Source of the DNA: CALODL01 sp942492115 | GTDB lineage: Bacteria > Planctomycetota > Phycisphaerae > UBA1845 > CAIVHJ01 | Direction of reading: 5' to 3' | Assembly: GCA_942492115.1 (NCBI GenBank) | Contig: CALODL010000002.1 | Location: 325,660-389,659, forward strand | DNA length: 64,000 nt | Made by a program: the position numbers and the translations under genes | Part shown: in pieces, positions 1 to 9,020 of the stretch | Layout: every line of letters starts with the position of its first letter | How positions within the stretch are numbered: position 1 is the first letter of the stretch | Notes under the pieces: model-generated | Database searches by the model: none | What the model saw: only the letters and a program-made list of their open reading frames with translations | Told to the model about the DNA's origin: nothing

Positions 1-700
1 TGAGCAGCTTGGTGTACTCGCCCTTCAGCCACTCCTTGTCAGGGGCCTTGGCTTCAGGATCGTTCTTCCTGGTTTCCTCGTGGCGTTCCAGGTCGCGACG
101 GTACTGCCGTACCTTGTCGAGTTTCTCGCGTAGCGTCCGTTTTCCAGCGGGGTCCGCAGAGGTGTATGTCAGGCTGTGGAACAGGTCGCGTTTGACCACC
201 AGGTCTTCGAGGGTCCCGAAGCTCAACTTGCCGGCTGTGTTGCCGCCGACTGCAGTGGTGATTCCTCCGGCGAGGGCGATCGTCATGTTCAAGCCGAACA
301 CGTCCGTCGTATCCTCGATGGGATTCGAGCCCAGGATACCGCCGCTGTTGACTGCGACCAGTCCGGGGTAAACATGGTGGCCACTGGCGTCAAGAACATC
401 AGCCTTCTCCGGGATCTCGAGGTCGGCCCCGATATCGATGATCTTGCCGTTCTTGGTCAGAATCGTGACGCCATACAGGTCGCCGCGCGTGACGGTGTGA
501 ACGACGTCGGCGTGGATGGCCAGAAAGCGGTCCTCTTTGCTTTCTTCATCCTTCTTGTGGTCCGCGTCGTCTTCGGTATCAGTCTCGGGCTGAACGTCGG
601 TTGGCGGCGGCGTGTCCGGCTTCGGCTCGTCGGCGCGCAGCGGACCGGCCGGGATGAGCAGTATGGCAACGACTGAGAGCAGGCTGGCGTAACGATACAT
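1..700 (-). CDS. Secreted amidohydrolase-like protein, N-terminal part (runs off the left edge)
   Basis: I translated this by hand because no stop lies inside the window. The ATG at 700 shares its A with the TGA of the gene upstream (TGATG), so it is the next cistron of the amidohydrolase operon. About 233 residues are visible. A hydrophobic signal peptide runs to about residue 23, followed by an acidic/proline linker, then the beta-sandwich start (LYGVTILTKNGKIIDIG). The metal-motif position reads YPGLVAVNSGG, whereas catalytic relatives have PGLIDxHxH, so both metal-binding His are absent. A charged coiled-coil (RTLREKLDKVRQYRRDLER and onward, about residues 190-225) follows, as in other members. 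Family assignment is by similarity of layout to the six genes upstream. A catalytic role is unlikely. Confidence 0.75.
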   Translation of the reverse strand, partial: MYRYASLLSVVAILLIPAGPLRADEPKPDTPPPTDVQPETDTEDDADHKKDEESKEDRFLAIHADVVHTVTRGDLYGVTILTKNGKIIDIGADLEIPEKADVLDASGHHVYPGLVAVNSGGILGSNPIEDTTDVFGLNMTIALAGGITTAVGGNTAGKLSFGTLEDLVVKRDLFHSLTYTSADPAGKRTLREKLDKVRQYRRDLERHEETRKNDPEAKAPDKEWLKGEYTKLL

Positions 701-2085
701 CACTGTTGATCATCCGCGTTATAGACCGTCTTCCCCATGATCAAGACCCGCTGCACTTCGGTGTGTGGATCGAGCGGGTCACCGTTGAAGAATACCAGGT
801 CCGCCCGGCGATCCTTCTGGATGCTGCCCATGCGGTCCTCGAGCCCGAGGACACGGGCTGGATGGAGCGTGAGCATTTTGTAAGCGTCGTTCTTGTCGAG
901 CCCGGCGCGAATCACCTCGGCGAGTTGCTGGCGCACGTCGGTCAGCGCTGCACGGCGGTCGGAGCGCGGGATGATCGAAATCTCGCAACCGGCTGTTGCG
1001 AGTTCCTTGATGAGGTTGTAGCGGATCCGCGTATCAGGCAGCAGGTGAATCATCGGCCGCATGACGATGCGCGCCGTACGTTCTCCGAGCGTGGCCACCA
1101 CGTGATGCAGGTCGGATGAGGTCCGCGCCGTGATGTTCAGTACGTGGGCCAGCTCATCGTAGTGTTGGAGGACATCATCGAGATGCAGCACGCCTGCGGC
1201 TCGTGTCACGCGGAGCATCATGACCGCGCCCGGTTTTTTCTGGATCAGATCAACCAGGGGCTGGTACTTGGGGTCGATGGGCGGCGGCTTGAACGTGTCA
1301 TCGTCGGTTTTCTTCTCCGCGTCCGCAGCGGGTGGGTCACCGTTGTCTTTGTTGGGCTCATCCTGCTCGGGGTCTCGCGGCGCCTTGTCCGGCGTCGGTG
1401 GCGTAGGCTGGTCCTCGGGCTGCTCCTCGGGTGTTTCCTCGTCCGGCTGCTCCGCCTCCTTCTTCCTGGCTTCTGCCTCGGCTTTCTTTTTCTTCTGTTT
1501 CTCGTCCCATTCCTTGCGCGCCTTCTCGACCTTGTCGATCTCGGCCTGGGCCTTCTTGAGTGCGTCGCGCAGCGTCTTCTTGTTCGTGTCCTCGACGTCG
1601 AGGTAGGCGGTCGCATCGAGCAGCCGCGTGTCCGGCGCGCCTGCCGTCAGGTATGCCGATGCCATGCCCGTAATGCCCCGGCCGCTCGGCACGAAACACG
1701 CTGTCGTGAAACCGGCTTCGATCAGGTCGTCGAAAGGAATGGTGTCGAGGTACACTTCCGCCGCGGCTGTTTGATCGCCCTGTACGCCGGAACGGCTGAA
1801 GTCGACCAGGCCGTAGCGCGTGCGGGCCAGAATCATGCCCGGCATGACCGTCGCCCGCGGCGCGTCGATGACCTCCGCCGTGGCCGGAAATTCGAGACCC
1901 GTCCCGACCGCGGTGACCTCGCCATCCTCGATGACGATCACGCCTGGTGTGAGGTCCTCTCCGGAGACCGTGATCACGCGTCCCGCTTTGATCGCAACGT
2001 AATCAGGGGTTTGGGCCGCGACGGTGCTGGTCAGCGCGGCGAGGGCTGCGGCGGCCCTTACGATTCGGATGTGAAGGTGACTCAT
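700..2085 (-). CDS. Secreted amidohydrolase-family protein lacking the HxH motif, with coiled-coil/Pro-rich insert
   Basis: 461 residues from ATG 2085; a GTG at 2088 that overlaps the upstream TAG is also possible. A signal peptide ends near ALTSTVAAQ. The N-terminal sandwich and barrel start are typical of the imidazolonepropionase-like amidohydrolases, as is the C-terminal signature GLEDRMGSIQKDRRADLVFF. The metal-motif position is MPGMILARTRYG, with no HxH. A long Lys/Glu-rich coiled coil followed by a Pro/Glu/Asp-rich linker (about residues 165-270) interrupts the barrel. Stop and start overlap with the next gene (TGATG at 698-702). By analogy this is a secreted, probably non-catalytic subunit; its partner proteins are inferred from the operon only. 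Confidence 0.8.
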   Translation of the reverse strand: MSHLHIRIVRAAAALAALTSTVAAQTPDYVAIKAGRVITVSGEDLTPGVIVIEDGEVTAVGTGLEFPATAEVIDAPRATVMPGMILARTRYGLVDFSRSGVQGDQTAAAEVYLDTIPFDDLIEAGFTTACFVPSGRGITGMASAYLTAGAPDTRLLDATAYLDVEDTNKKTLRDALKKAQAEIDKVEKARKEWDEKQKKKKAEAEARKKEAEQPDEETPEEQPEDQPTPPTPDKAPRDPEQDEPNKDNGDPPAADAEKKTDDDTFKPPPIDPKYQPLVDLIQKKPGAVMMLRVTRAAGVLHLDDVLQHYDELAHVLNITARTSSDLHHVVATLGERTARIVMRPMIHLLPDTRIRYNLIKELATAGCEISIIPRSDRRAALTDVRQQLAEVIRAGLDKNDAYKMLTLHPARVLGLEDRMGSIQKDRRADLVFFNGDPLDPHTEVQRVLIMGKTVYNADDQQ

Positions 2086-2087
2086 CA

Positions 2088-3335
2088 CTAGAAGCGCCTC
2101 TTGACCCGGGCGTCATAGACGACCTGGCCTTTCACAAACGTCAGTTCACAGCTGGAGCGTGGATCGAGCGGATCACCCGTCCACAGCCCGAAGTCCGCAT
2201 CTTTCCCTACTTCGATCGACCCTACGCGCTCGTCGATCAGCAGGGCTTCCGCCGGCATGCGGGTCATGCCTCGAAGGGCGTAGTACGGCAGCCAGCCATA
2301 CCAGCACGCCATCGTGGCCTGATAGGACAACTCTTTTTGCGGGACGACCGGGGCATCGGTATTGAGGCCAAGCTTGTGCACGCCGCCCTGCCACCACCGC
2401 GCGGCGTTGCCGTACATCTTGCGTGTCGTGCGATCGAAGAAATACTGCCGCGGCCCGTTCATGGTGTACATCCCTTGCTCGACAACCAGCGGGGCAGTCT
2501 TGTAACCATCGAACGTGGAATGGTCCAGCACGGTCTTGATGCCCATCTTTCGTGACAGCATGTCCACCGTGGTCATGACTACCTGATAGATTTGCGTGTG
2601 CACCGACGCCGGGTATTCACCGGAGAACAATCCGCGGAACTCGTCGAAGATCGGGTCATAGGCCGGTTGGTCGCTCGTCTGCCCGCTCTCGAACGCGATC
2701 CATGAATCATGGTAGGCCCGGGCCTTGAGCAGAGTCTGCCGAGTGTTGTAATTCATGTAACTGCGACCTACGCCAAACCAGTACCATTCCGGATTGCCTG
2801 CCTGGGCGATCTTGAGTGAACCGGGGGAGCGTTGCACGACCTCGTTGACCGTGTCGCCCCCGGTCTTGGCAATGGTGCCGAATCCGCTCATGTTGGTTCC
2901 GCTTCCGGGAATGAGCAGGACGGAGGTGACGCCGCCTGCGCGGGCATCGACGATCAGGTCGTTGTTGGGGACAACGGTCTCCAGCGTACGCAGGCCCGGG
3001 TTGGTCAGGTAGACCATGTCGTTCAAATCACTCAAGGACCCGGCCGTGTGATTGTGCGGATCGATCAGGCCCGGGACCAGCCACAGATGCGGGCGGTCGA
3101 CAATCCGGTACCCGGCGGGGATCTCGATGTCGCGACTGCGTCCGATGTGTTCGAACCGGCCGTCCTTGATCAGGGCGACCGCGTTGTTGATCACGTCGTC
3201 ATCGGGGTTCATGGTGATGATCTTGGACACGCGTACCGCGATACGCCCCTCGTCGGCGGCAGCGCGCTGCAGGCCCATGCTCAGTGTGACGGCGGCGAGG
3301 ACCGCGCCGGTGCGTTTCAGTGCTGCAAGCTTCAT
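2088..3335 (-). CDS. Secreted amidohydrolase with intact HxH metal motif
   Basis: 415 residues. I place the start at ATG 3335: it overlaps the upstream stop as ATGA, a GGGGAGG Shine-Dalgarno lies about 8 nt upstream, and a signal peptide (MKLAALKRTGAVLAAVTLSM...AAA) follows. The open frame extends 139 codons further upstream but lies inside the preceding gene. H94-N-H96 in VPGLIDPHNHTAG, later His residues (SVHTQIYQ, LDHSTFDG) and the Asp of GLNTDAPVVP match the metal ligands and catalytic Asp of this superfamily. The C-terminal sandwich motif DERVGSIEVGKDADFGLWTGDPLDP is complete. It is one of only two metal-competent domains in the eight-domain array. The substrate cannot be told from sequence; hydrolysis of a cyclic amide, peptide or related bond in the periplasm is the family expectation. 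Confidence 0.87.
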   Translation of the reverse strand: MKLAALKRTGAVLAAVTLSMGLQRAAADEGRIAVRVSKIITMNPDDDVINNAVALIKDGRFEHIGRSRDIEIPAGYRIVDRPHLWLVPGLIDPHNHTAGSLSDLNDMVYLTNPGLRTLETVVPNNDLIVDARAGGVTSVLLIPGSGTNMSGFGTIAKTGGDTVNEVVQRSPGSLKIAQAGNPEWYWFGVGRSYMNYNTRQTLLKARAYHDSWIAFESGQTSDQPAYDPIFDEFRGLFSGEYPASVHTQIYQVVMTTVDMLSRKMGIKTVLDHSTFDGYKTAPLVVEQGMYTMNGPRQYFFDRTTRKMYGNAARWWQGGVHKLGLNTDAPVVPQKELSYQATMACWYGWLPYYALRGMTRMPAEALLIDERVGSIEVGKDADFGLWTGDPLDPRSSCELTFVKGQVVYDARVKRRF

Positions 3336-6100
3336 CGCACTGCCTCCCCGTGGACGATGACCCGTTTGACATAGCTTCCGGTTGCGAACGGATGGCCGCT
3401 GAAGACGACCACGTCGCCGTGGCATCCGGGCTGCAGGGAACCGATTTCGTTTTCGAGTTTGAACATTCTGGCGACCTCCGTCGTCATGGCCGCAAGTGCC
3501 GCATCGGCCGCGAGGCCACGTTCGACGGCGTACAGTCCGGCATGCGGCAAGCTGCGGGCGCCATCTTCGGCGTCGCTCTGGAAAGCGATCGCGATGCCCT
3601 GGCGCTGGAGGTCGTCTGCCTGGTGATACGGCCGATTCAAGACCCGTGTGACGACGCGCGTCGGAACCACGACGCCCGCCTTGGCCTCGGCAATGGCAGC
3701 GGCGTGCTCGCGGGCACCCGGGGCATTGCGCAGCACGTACGGCGTTTTCCATTCGGCCATGAAATCAACAACCACCTTGATCTGCGCCGGTTCCACGACG
3801 TGGACCAGGGCTGGAATGTGACCTTGCAGGACCGCGCGCAACGGCTCGAGCGCCTCATCGACCTTTGGAGGCAGCGGCCGGCCGTCCTTGCCGCGGGTGC
3901 GGCGTTTGGTGACTTTGAATTCGACGGCGGTCTTGTCGGTGCGCACGGCGTCGAAGTCGATGCTGACATTGGCCACCGCCACGGTGCCGACCAGCCTGTC
4001 TTCTTCCACGAGGTCGGCCTCGATCTTCGGCGTCCCCATACCACCGGTATCCATGTCGAACTCGGCCGAAAGATGTTTGCCGTCGAATGTTCCGACGACG
4101 CGCACTTCTTCCGGTGCGCCGGGAATGGCGATGCGGCCCTCGACGTCTTCACCGGTGAGTCGGACCCGCATCGTCACGGTCTGCGGTTCCGGGATCGGGC
4201 CGCCCGACACGGTGACCGACCATGTGCCGCTCAACGGGTCCGGCGTGCCGTCGGCTTCGGTGGACACTTCATCCTTGGGCGCAGCGTCTATTGCTTCGCC
4301 CTTGGCCATTTTTTCCTGCCACTCGGCGAGTTCCTTTTCATACTTCTGCCATTTCTCGAGGTACTTCTTGCCGGCTTCGAAGCGGCTCTTGAGTTTGCCG
4401 CTGATGGCCGCCGGATCGGTGTCGGCAAAGTCGAAGTACACACCGGCCGTGTCCCGGACGATGCGCGCGGTGCGTGTCCGGCCACCCGTGTGGATTGCTG
4501 AGATCTGCGAGCCGGAACCTGCTGCCTTGTAGGGGGCTAGCAGAACGGTGGTCACCCCGGCGTGGGCCACACGCATTTCCGGTCGGCCGGCGGCGCCGAC
4601 GAGCTTGCTGAGCGTGATGTCGGGGGCCGTCGATCCCCGATCACCCATCAATCCCAGATGTCCGTGGGCGTCGATGAGGCCCGGCGTAATGAAGGCGTCG
4701 GCACCGCAATCGATGACCCGCGCGAAAGGTGGATGGGGCACGGTCCGGCCGACGGCGCTGATACGGCCGTCCTCGATCAGGATGGCGCCGTCGTGGATAC
4801 GCTCGCTGTCATTGACCCATATCGTGCCTCCACGCACCACCAGAGCGGATGACTCCGGCGCCTCGAACGCAACGGCGCCACCGATGTACACCCGGTGGAC
4901 GTGTGTCGAAGTGGCCAGGGGGTCACCGGACAGAATCAGGAGATCGGCGTCCTTACCCGGTTCCAGACTGCCGACGCGATCCCCGACACCGAGGATTTCG
5001 GCCGGAATCCGCGTGATTGCCGCGAGGACGCGGTGTGGTTCGAGGTCGGCGCGGAGTGCAGTCGATGCTGCCAGGCGCAGGTCGACGACCGCCGCGCCCG
5101 GCAGGGTCGCCAATGCGACCGGGATCCCGTCGAGGTGCCGCAGCGCCGCGATGTCACGTTCGAGAGCATCCGGGTCATAGCCGATGTCATCCGATCGCCG
5201 CAGCGCGCCGCCCAGCTCGTATACGATTGCCAGGCCGGTGGTGCGGATGCGTTCGGCATTGAGATGTGACTCGGCGCCACCCACGAGATAGGCAGCGCGC
5301 TTGTGGCCGGTGATCCAGTCGATGGCATCCACTTCGTTGGCGTAGCGTTCGGCCTGAATACGCAACGGTGTCCGATCGGCCCACAACCTGGCCAGCGCGT
5401 GGTGATGCCCCATCGGTGAATCCTGTGTGGCGGGCCAGGCCAACGCTTCTTCGATCGCCAGCAGCGCACCGATCCGTGAAGTGGGTCGTTGGCGCGTGGG
5501 CATCGGCAGGGCCACATCGGAACTCGACGGTGTCTGGAAGTACAGGAGATCGGGCGGGCGGTAAGCGGACGCACTGAGCGTGATCGTGAGGTCGGCGCTG
5601 TCGAGCATGACACGCTCGTTGTCGGGGCCGCCGAGTTTGATGACGGCGCCCTGACCGGTCACCAGGCGGTGCCGCCCCGGACTGAGGTGGGCGGTCGTGA
5701 CGCCTCCCGCCAGGGTAGCGCGGTAATTGGCCAACGATCGGAAACTGTCGATGGCGCGATAGCCCGCAGCGATGGCTTCGTCACCGTGGTGCGCGCGGAC
5801 GAGTGTCGATGATGCTGCAACGATCCCCGGCATGACCGTTGCGTCGGGCATGTTGAATACAGGCAGGTCAGCGGGGAGCGCGAGGCCCTGGCCCACGGCC
5901 ACGATCTTGCCGTCGCGGACGATGACCGTTCCGGGTGACCACGCCTGTGGTCCCTCCTGTGAGACGGGGATGACCGTCCCGGCGTGCACGACGAACGATC
6001 GTTCTGCTGCACGTGCCGTGGTCAGCAGTGCCGTCATACCCACCGCTGCAACGAGGACCGTTCGCAGTGTGTGACTGGATTGGCTCATCGACGCGTTCAT
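3332..6100 (-). CDS. Tandem double-domain amidohydrolase (pseudo + catalytic) with inserted coiled coil and beta domain
   Basis: 922 residues, roughly twice the usual length, because two amidohydrolase units are fused. Start ATG 6100 overlaps the upstream stop (ATGA); a second Met four codons on is also possible. A signal peptide ends at TTARAAERS. Unit 1 (about 30-410) has MPGIVAASSTL at the metal-motif position and no HxH, but keeps the terminal GDRVGSLEPGKDADLLILSG. Unit 2 (about 420-920) has ITPGLIDAHGHLG with H479 and H481. Unit 2 is interrupted by a Lys/Glu coiled coil (about 580-615) and then a beta-rich module (DPLSGTWSVTVSGG ... EEDRLVGTVAVANV, about 630-725) that looks like a small lipocalin-like barrel. 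The stop overlaps the next gene by ATGA. Substrate unknown. Confidence 0.87.
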   Translation of the reverse strand: MNASMSQSSHTLRTVLVAAVGMTALLTTARAAERSFVVHAGTVIPVSQEGPQAWSPGTVIVRDGKIVAVGQGLALPADLPVFNMPDATVMPGIVAASSTLVRAHHGDEAIAAGYRAIDSFRSLANYRATLAGGVTTAHLSPGRHRLVTGQGAVIKLGGPDNERVMLDSADLTITLSASAYRPPDLLYFQTPSSSDVALPMPTRQRPTSRIGALLAIEEALAWPATQDSPMGHHHALARLWADRTPLRIQAERYANEVDAIDWITGHKRAAYLVGGAESHLNAERIRTTGLAIVYELGGALRRSDDIGYDPDALERDIAALRHLDGIPVALATLPGAAVVDLRLAASTALRADLEPHRVLAAITRIPAEILGVGDRVGSLEPGKDADLLILSGDPLATSTHVHRVYIGGAVAFEAPESSALVVRGGTIWVNDSERIHDGAILIEDGRISAVGRTVPHPPFARVIDCGADAFITPGLIDAHGHLGLMGDRGSTAPDITLSKLVGAAGRPEMRVAHAGVTTVLLAPYKAAGSGSQISAIHTGGRTRTARIVRDTAGVYFDFADTDPAAISGKLKSRFEAGKKYLEKWQKYEKELAEWQEKMAKGEAIDAAPKDEVSTEADGTPDPLSGTWSVTVSGGPIPEPQTVTMRVRLTGEDVEGRIAIPGAPEEVRVVGTFDGKHLSAEFDMDTGGMGTPKIEADLVEEDRLVGTVAVANVSIDFDAVRTDKTAVEFKVTKRRTRGKDGRPLPPKVDEALEPLRAVLQGHIPALVHVVEPAQIKVVVDFMAEWKTPYVLRNAPGAREHAAAIAEAKAGVVVPTRVVTRVLNRPYHQADDLQRQGIAIAFQSDAEDGARSLPHAGLYAVERGLAADAALAAMTTEVARMFKLENEIGSLQPGCHGDVVVFSGHPFATGSYVKRVIVHGEAVR

Positions 6101-7524
6101 TGGCCGTTGTGTTCCGTTCTCTGGTTGTCGTCGTTCGGGACTTCATCGGCGGGGGCCGGCGGCGGCTGGACCTCGGCGCCCTTGTCGTTGTCGTCGGTAT
6201 CCGCGGCAGCGCCCTGTGGATCGTTGGCCTCCGGCGCGCTGCTGAACAACCGTTCGAGTCGCGGATCTTCGGCGCGGTCGTAGGCCTTGATGCCATTGAT
6301 GTAGACCTGCTCTACCCAGGCGTTGAAATCGAGGGGATCACTGCTGAGCACCACGAGATTGGCCTGTTTTCCAGCAGCGATACTGCCTACGCGATCACCC
6401 ATCTCGAGTGCCCGGGCAGCGTTCTGGGTAATGGCCTTCAGCGCTTTCTTGCGCGACACGCCGTTACGGACGCACCGTGCTGCCTGATAATTGAGGTAGC
6501 GCTCGGCCATCGAGGCATCGGGACTCGGCAGGATGGCGAAGGTCAGCCTGGCGTCGGCGAGCACCTTGGGGACGAAGGTCTCTTCCAATTCGCCGGTCAG
6601 TGGGTCGCGTTCACGATGGATGAGGGTCGGGCCGATGATGACCGGACGGTCGGCCTCCACGAGGGCATCGATGGCTTTGTAGCAGTGTGTTCCGAGCACG
6701 AAGACCATCCGCTCGAAGTATCCGTTGTCCCGAGCGACCGTGATGGCCCGCTCGACATCACTGGCCATTGCACAGTACACGAAGGCCGGGAGTTTACCGC
6801 GCGTCAGCTTGACCAGGTTGGCGTGTTTGTCATCGTAATCGGAGAACGTCACGAGCTCGCGACCCCGTTTGCGGGCTTCGTCGGGGCCGACGTCGATCTT
6901 TTCGTCTTTGTCCTTCAGCGATTTCTCGTAGGTGCTTTCTGCGAGATCGTCGAGATAGTCGGCGAGTTCGAGGAACGTCTCGCGGAGCGTTGCCATCTGG
7001 ATCATGCGATCTGAGCCGCGCTTGGGTGCGATGCTGATTTTCAAGGCCGCATCGGCTTTTTGCGTCATCTCGTCGGGCGTCAGTCCGATGGGGTGCACGA
7101 CACGACTGAGGCCCCCGATCACAGTGTTGTTGCCGTGAATGACGTGAATCGAGGTCACGCCATCTCGCAGCGCATCTTCGAAATACAGTTGCGATGGATC
7201 GATCGAATCATAGACGTTGAGGAACGGCGTCACCGGTGCGTTCTCGTTGCTGATGTCCATGCCCCGTGAGGCATGGGCATTGATCATGCCCGGAAAGATG
7301 ACCTTTCCAGAGACATCGATGACGACGGCGTCGTAGGGGATATCGACGGTCTGGCCAACCGCGGTGATCTTGCCGTTTTCGATGAGGACCGTACCTTCGG
7401 CAATGTCCTCGTCGCTGACGGTGATGATCCGCCCGCCTTCCAGGGCCACCTTGGATGGCGGTGTCGCCCACACCGGGCTGGCCAGGAGCACCGCCCACAT
7501 GCATATCAGTTTGCGAATCTTCAC
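6097..7524 (-). CDS. Secreted amidohydrolase-like protein with degenerate HxS motif
   Basis: 475 residues from GTG 7524, chosen because GAGGA lies 7 nt upstream and a signal peptide (VKIRKLICMWAVLLASPVWA) starts there. An upstream ATG at 7608 would overlap the preceding gene by 35 nt and put 28 polar residues before the signal. The motif is FPGMINAHASRG, i.e. the first His is kept and the second is Ser. The barrel and the terminal signature (GDRVGSIAAGKQANLVVLSSDPLDF) are well conserved. The last ~45 residues are an acidic, Pro-rich low-complexity tail. A charged helical segment (YEKSLKDKDEKIDVGPDEARKRGRE in part) lies mid-barrel. Catalytic competence is doubtful. It follows the next upstream gene after a 49 nt gap, the largest gap in the operon. 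Confidence 0.82.
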   Translation of the reverse strand: MKIRKLICMWAVLLASPVWATPPSKVALEGGRIITVSDEDIAEGTVLIENGKITAVGQTVDIPYDAVVIDVSGKVIFPGMINAHASRGMDISNENAPVTPFLNVYDSIDPSQLYFEDALRDGVTSIHVIHGNNTVIGGLSRVVHPIGLTPDEMTQKADAALKISIAPKRGSDRMIQMATLRETFLELADYLDDLAESTYEKSLKDKDEKIDVGPDEARKRGRELVTFSDYDDKHANLVKLTRGKLPAFVYCAMASDVERAITVARDNGYFERMVFVLGTHCYKAIDALVEADRPVIIGPTLIHRERDPLTGELEETFVPKVLADARLTFAILPSPDASMAERYLNYQAARCVRNGVSRKKALKAITQNAARALEMGDRVGSIAAGKQANLVVLSSDPLDFNAWVEQVYINGIKAYDRAEDPRLERLFSSAPEANDPQGAAADTDDNDKGAEVQPPPAPADEVPNDDNQRTEHNGQ

Positions 7525-7573
7525 AGCACTGTCCTCAACGTGTCTGGCGGGCCGCTGCCCGCGCGTCGTTGTA

Positions 7574-9019
7574 TTACTTCTTTCGTCTGTCGACCACGAC
7601 TTCGCCACCGATCAGGACGACCTCAGGTCGGGAGTCGGCGGCAAAGGGAGCTCCACTCCACACCACGACATCGGCGCGCCGGCCGGTGGCGATCGTGCCC
7701 ATTTCATCCTCGAGCCCCAGGAGTCGTGCAGGATGCGCCGTAACCGCTGGCAGGACGTGTTCGAGCGCTACACCGTTGCGCATGGCGTACATCGCCTGAC
7801 GAGCAAGCCCGCTCTCGTCGCGCAACTCGTGGGCGGTCAATGCGGTCATGATTCCCGCGTCGAGCAGGGCTTTGAACGTGCTCAGCCGGTTGCGCTCGGT
7901 CTCACCGGTCCGCGCCCGAAAACCGGTTGCGTCGATGTACACCGGTCCGAAGATGACCGCGAGGTCTGCATTCTTGATTTCGTCGAGGCACAGGTATGCC
8001 TCGGTTGCTTCCTCGAGGACGAACGGCACGTTGAATTCGTCGCTCAGGCGCAGGGCGGCCACGATATCGTTTTGCATCCGCGCCTGAATACGCAGTGGAA
8101 TGTTCCCGAGCAGGACCTCGTGCAAGGCGGCCAGCGCCGGCGGTGTGGCCGTGTCGGCTCCGTGGACCTTGAAGCCGGCGGCTTGGCGCCGCGCGTCGTA
8201 CAGGGCTTTGCGGAATACCCAGGTCACCCCCATTCGCGTGGTGGGGCGGCGCGTATTGAACGTCAGGAACTTGCCAAAGGGCTGACGGTTGCGCATGCCC
8301 CGGCTGATCGGGTCGACGCCGATGGCGGCCTGCACGGCGTCCACCTCCCGTACGATCCGATCCCGGCGCGCTCCGGCAGTGTGCACGATGGCGCCGCGGG
8401 AGCTGATGACCGCGGCCGTGTCCGGTGAAACATACACGGTCGTGACCCCGCCGCGGGCCAAGCGGTCGAAGTCCGGGCTGCGCAGATTGACCGTATCGAT
8501 GACGCGTGTATGCGGGATGACCTCCGATGACTGCTCGGCGCGGACGGCCGTCGATTGCACGCCGACGGCAAAATCAGGCCTCTGATCAGGGAAACCACAT
8601 ACCGGGCACTTCAGGCCATCGGCATGCTGGTGATACTGGGGACAGGTTGATCCGCAACAGCCCATGCGGTGCTCGTGGCCAGCGGGGTGGAACATCGCGT
8701 GCACGATGGTGTGGGCATCGGGTGGCGGCGGGGCGACCGTGTCGGTCGGTTCGATCCACGCATTGGCATCGATCAACCCGGGGGTGATGGAACCGGATGC
8801 GACGTCGATGACGGTGGCGCCATCCGGCACACTGGTGCCCGATCCTGCAGCAATGATGCGGCCGTCGCGGATGACGACCATACCCTGGTCCACGACCTGG
8901 CCGTCACCCACGTACAGGTGGGCGGCCTTGATCACCATGGGCGCGTCCTGGGCGTTTGCCGGGGCCACAGTCAGCATACAGATCAAACACACGGCACAGG
9001 TTCGGCTGATGGACACCAT
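7574..9019 (-). CDS. Secreted amidohydrolase-like protein with His/Cys-rich insert
   Basis: 481 residues from ATG 9019, one base after the upstream TGA; GGAGGTGA directly precedes it. A signal peptide (MVSISRTCAVCLICMLTVAPANAQ) follows. The metal-motif position is TPGLIDANAWIEP, lacking both His. Right behind it, residues 103-143 form a metal-binding-looking insert with seven His and five Cys in about 39 residues (HPAGHEHRMGCCGSTC, then YHQHADGLKCPVCGF). The rest of the barrel and the C-terminal signature (GLEDEMGTIATGRRADVVVWSG) are intact. The insert could hold copper or zinc, bind a partner, or replace the lost binuclear centre; this is inference. The open frame extends further upstream, into the preceding gene. 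Confidence 0.82.
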   Translation of the reverse strand: MVSISRTCAVCLICMLTVAPANAQDAPMVIKAAHLYVGDGQVVDQGMVVIRDGRIIAAGSGTSVPDGATVIDVASGSITPGLIDANAWIEPTDTVAPPPPDAHTIVHAMFHPAGHEHRMGCCGSTCPQYHQHADGLKCPVCGFPDQRPDFAVGVQSTAVRAEQSSEVIPHTRVIDTVNLRSPDFDRLARGGVTTVYVSPDTAAVISSRGAIVHTAGARRDRIVREVDAVQAAIGVDPISRGMRNRQPFGKFLTFNTRRPTTRMGVTWVFRKALYDARRQAAGFKVHGADTATPPALAALHEVLLGNIPLRIQARMQNDIVAALRLSDEFNVPFVLEEATEAYLCLDEIKNADLAVIFGPVYIDATGFRARTGETERNRLSTFKALLDAGIMTALTAHELRDESGLARQAMYAMRNGVALEHVLPAVTAHPARLLGLEDEMGTIATGRRADVVVWSGAPFAADSRPEVVLIGGEVVVDRRKK

Positions 9020-9020
9020 G

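Noticed and set aside
1144..2091. 315-codon plus-strand open frame opposite the amidohydrolase at 700
   Set aside because: Antisense shadow of a GC-rich, Lys/Glu-rich gene; it gives a Leu/Arg/Val-rich sequence with no motif and no ribosome site. The same applies to 3320-4501 and 10196-11377.
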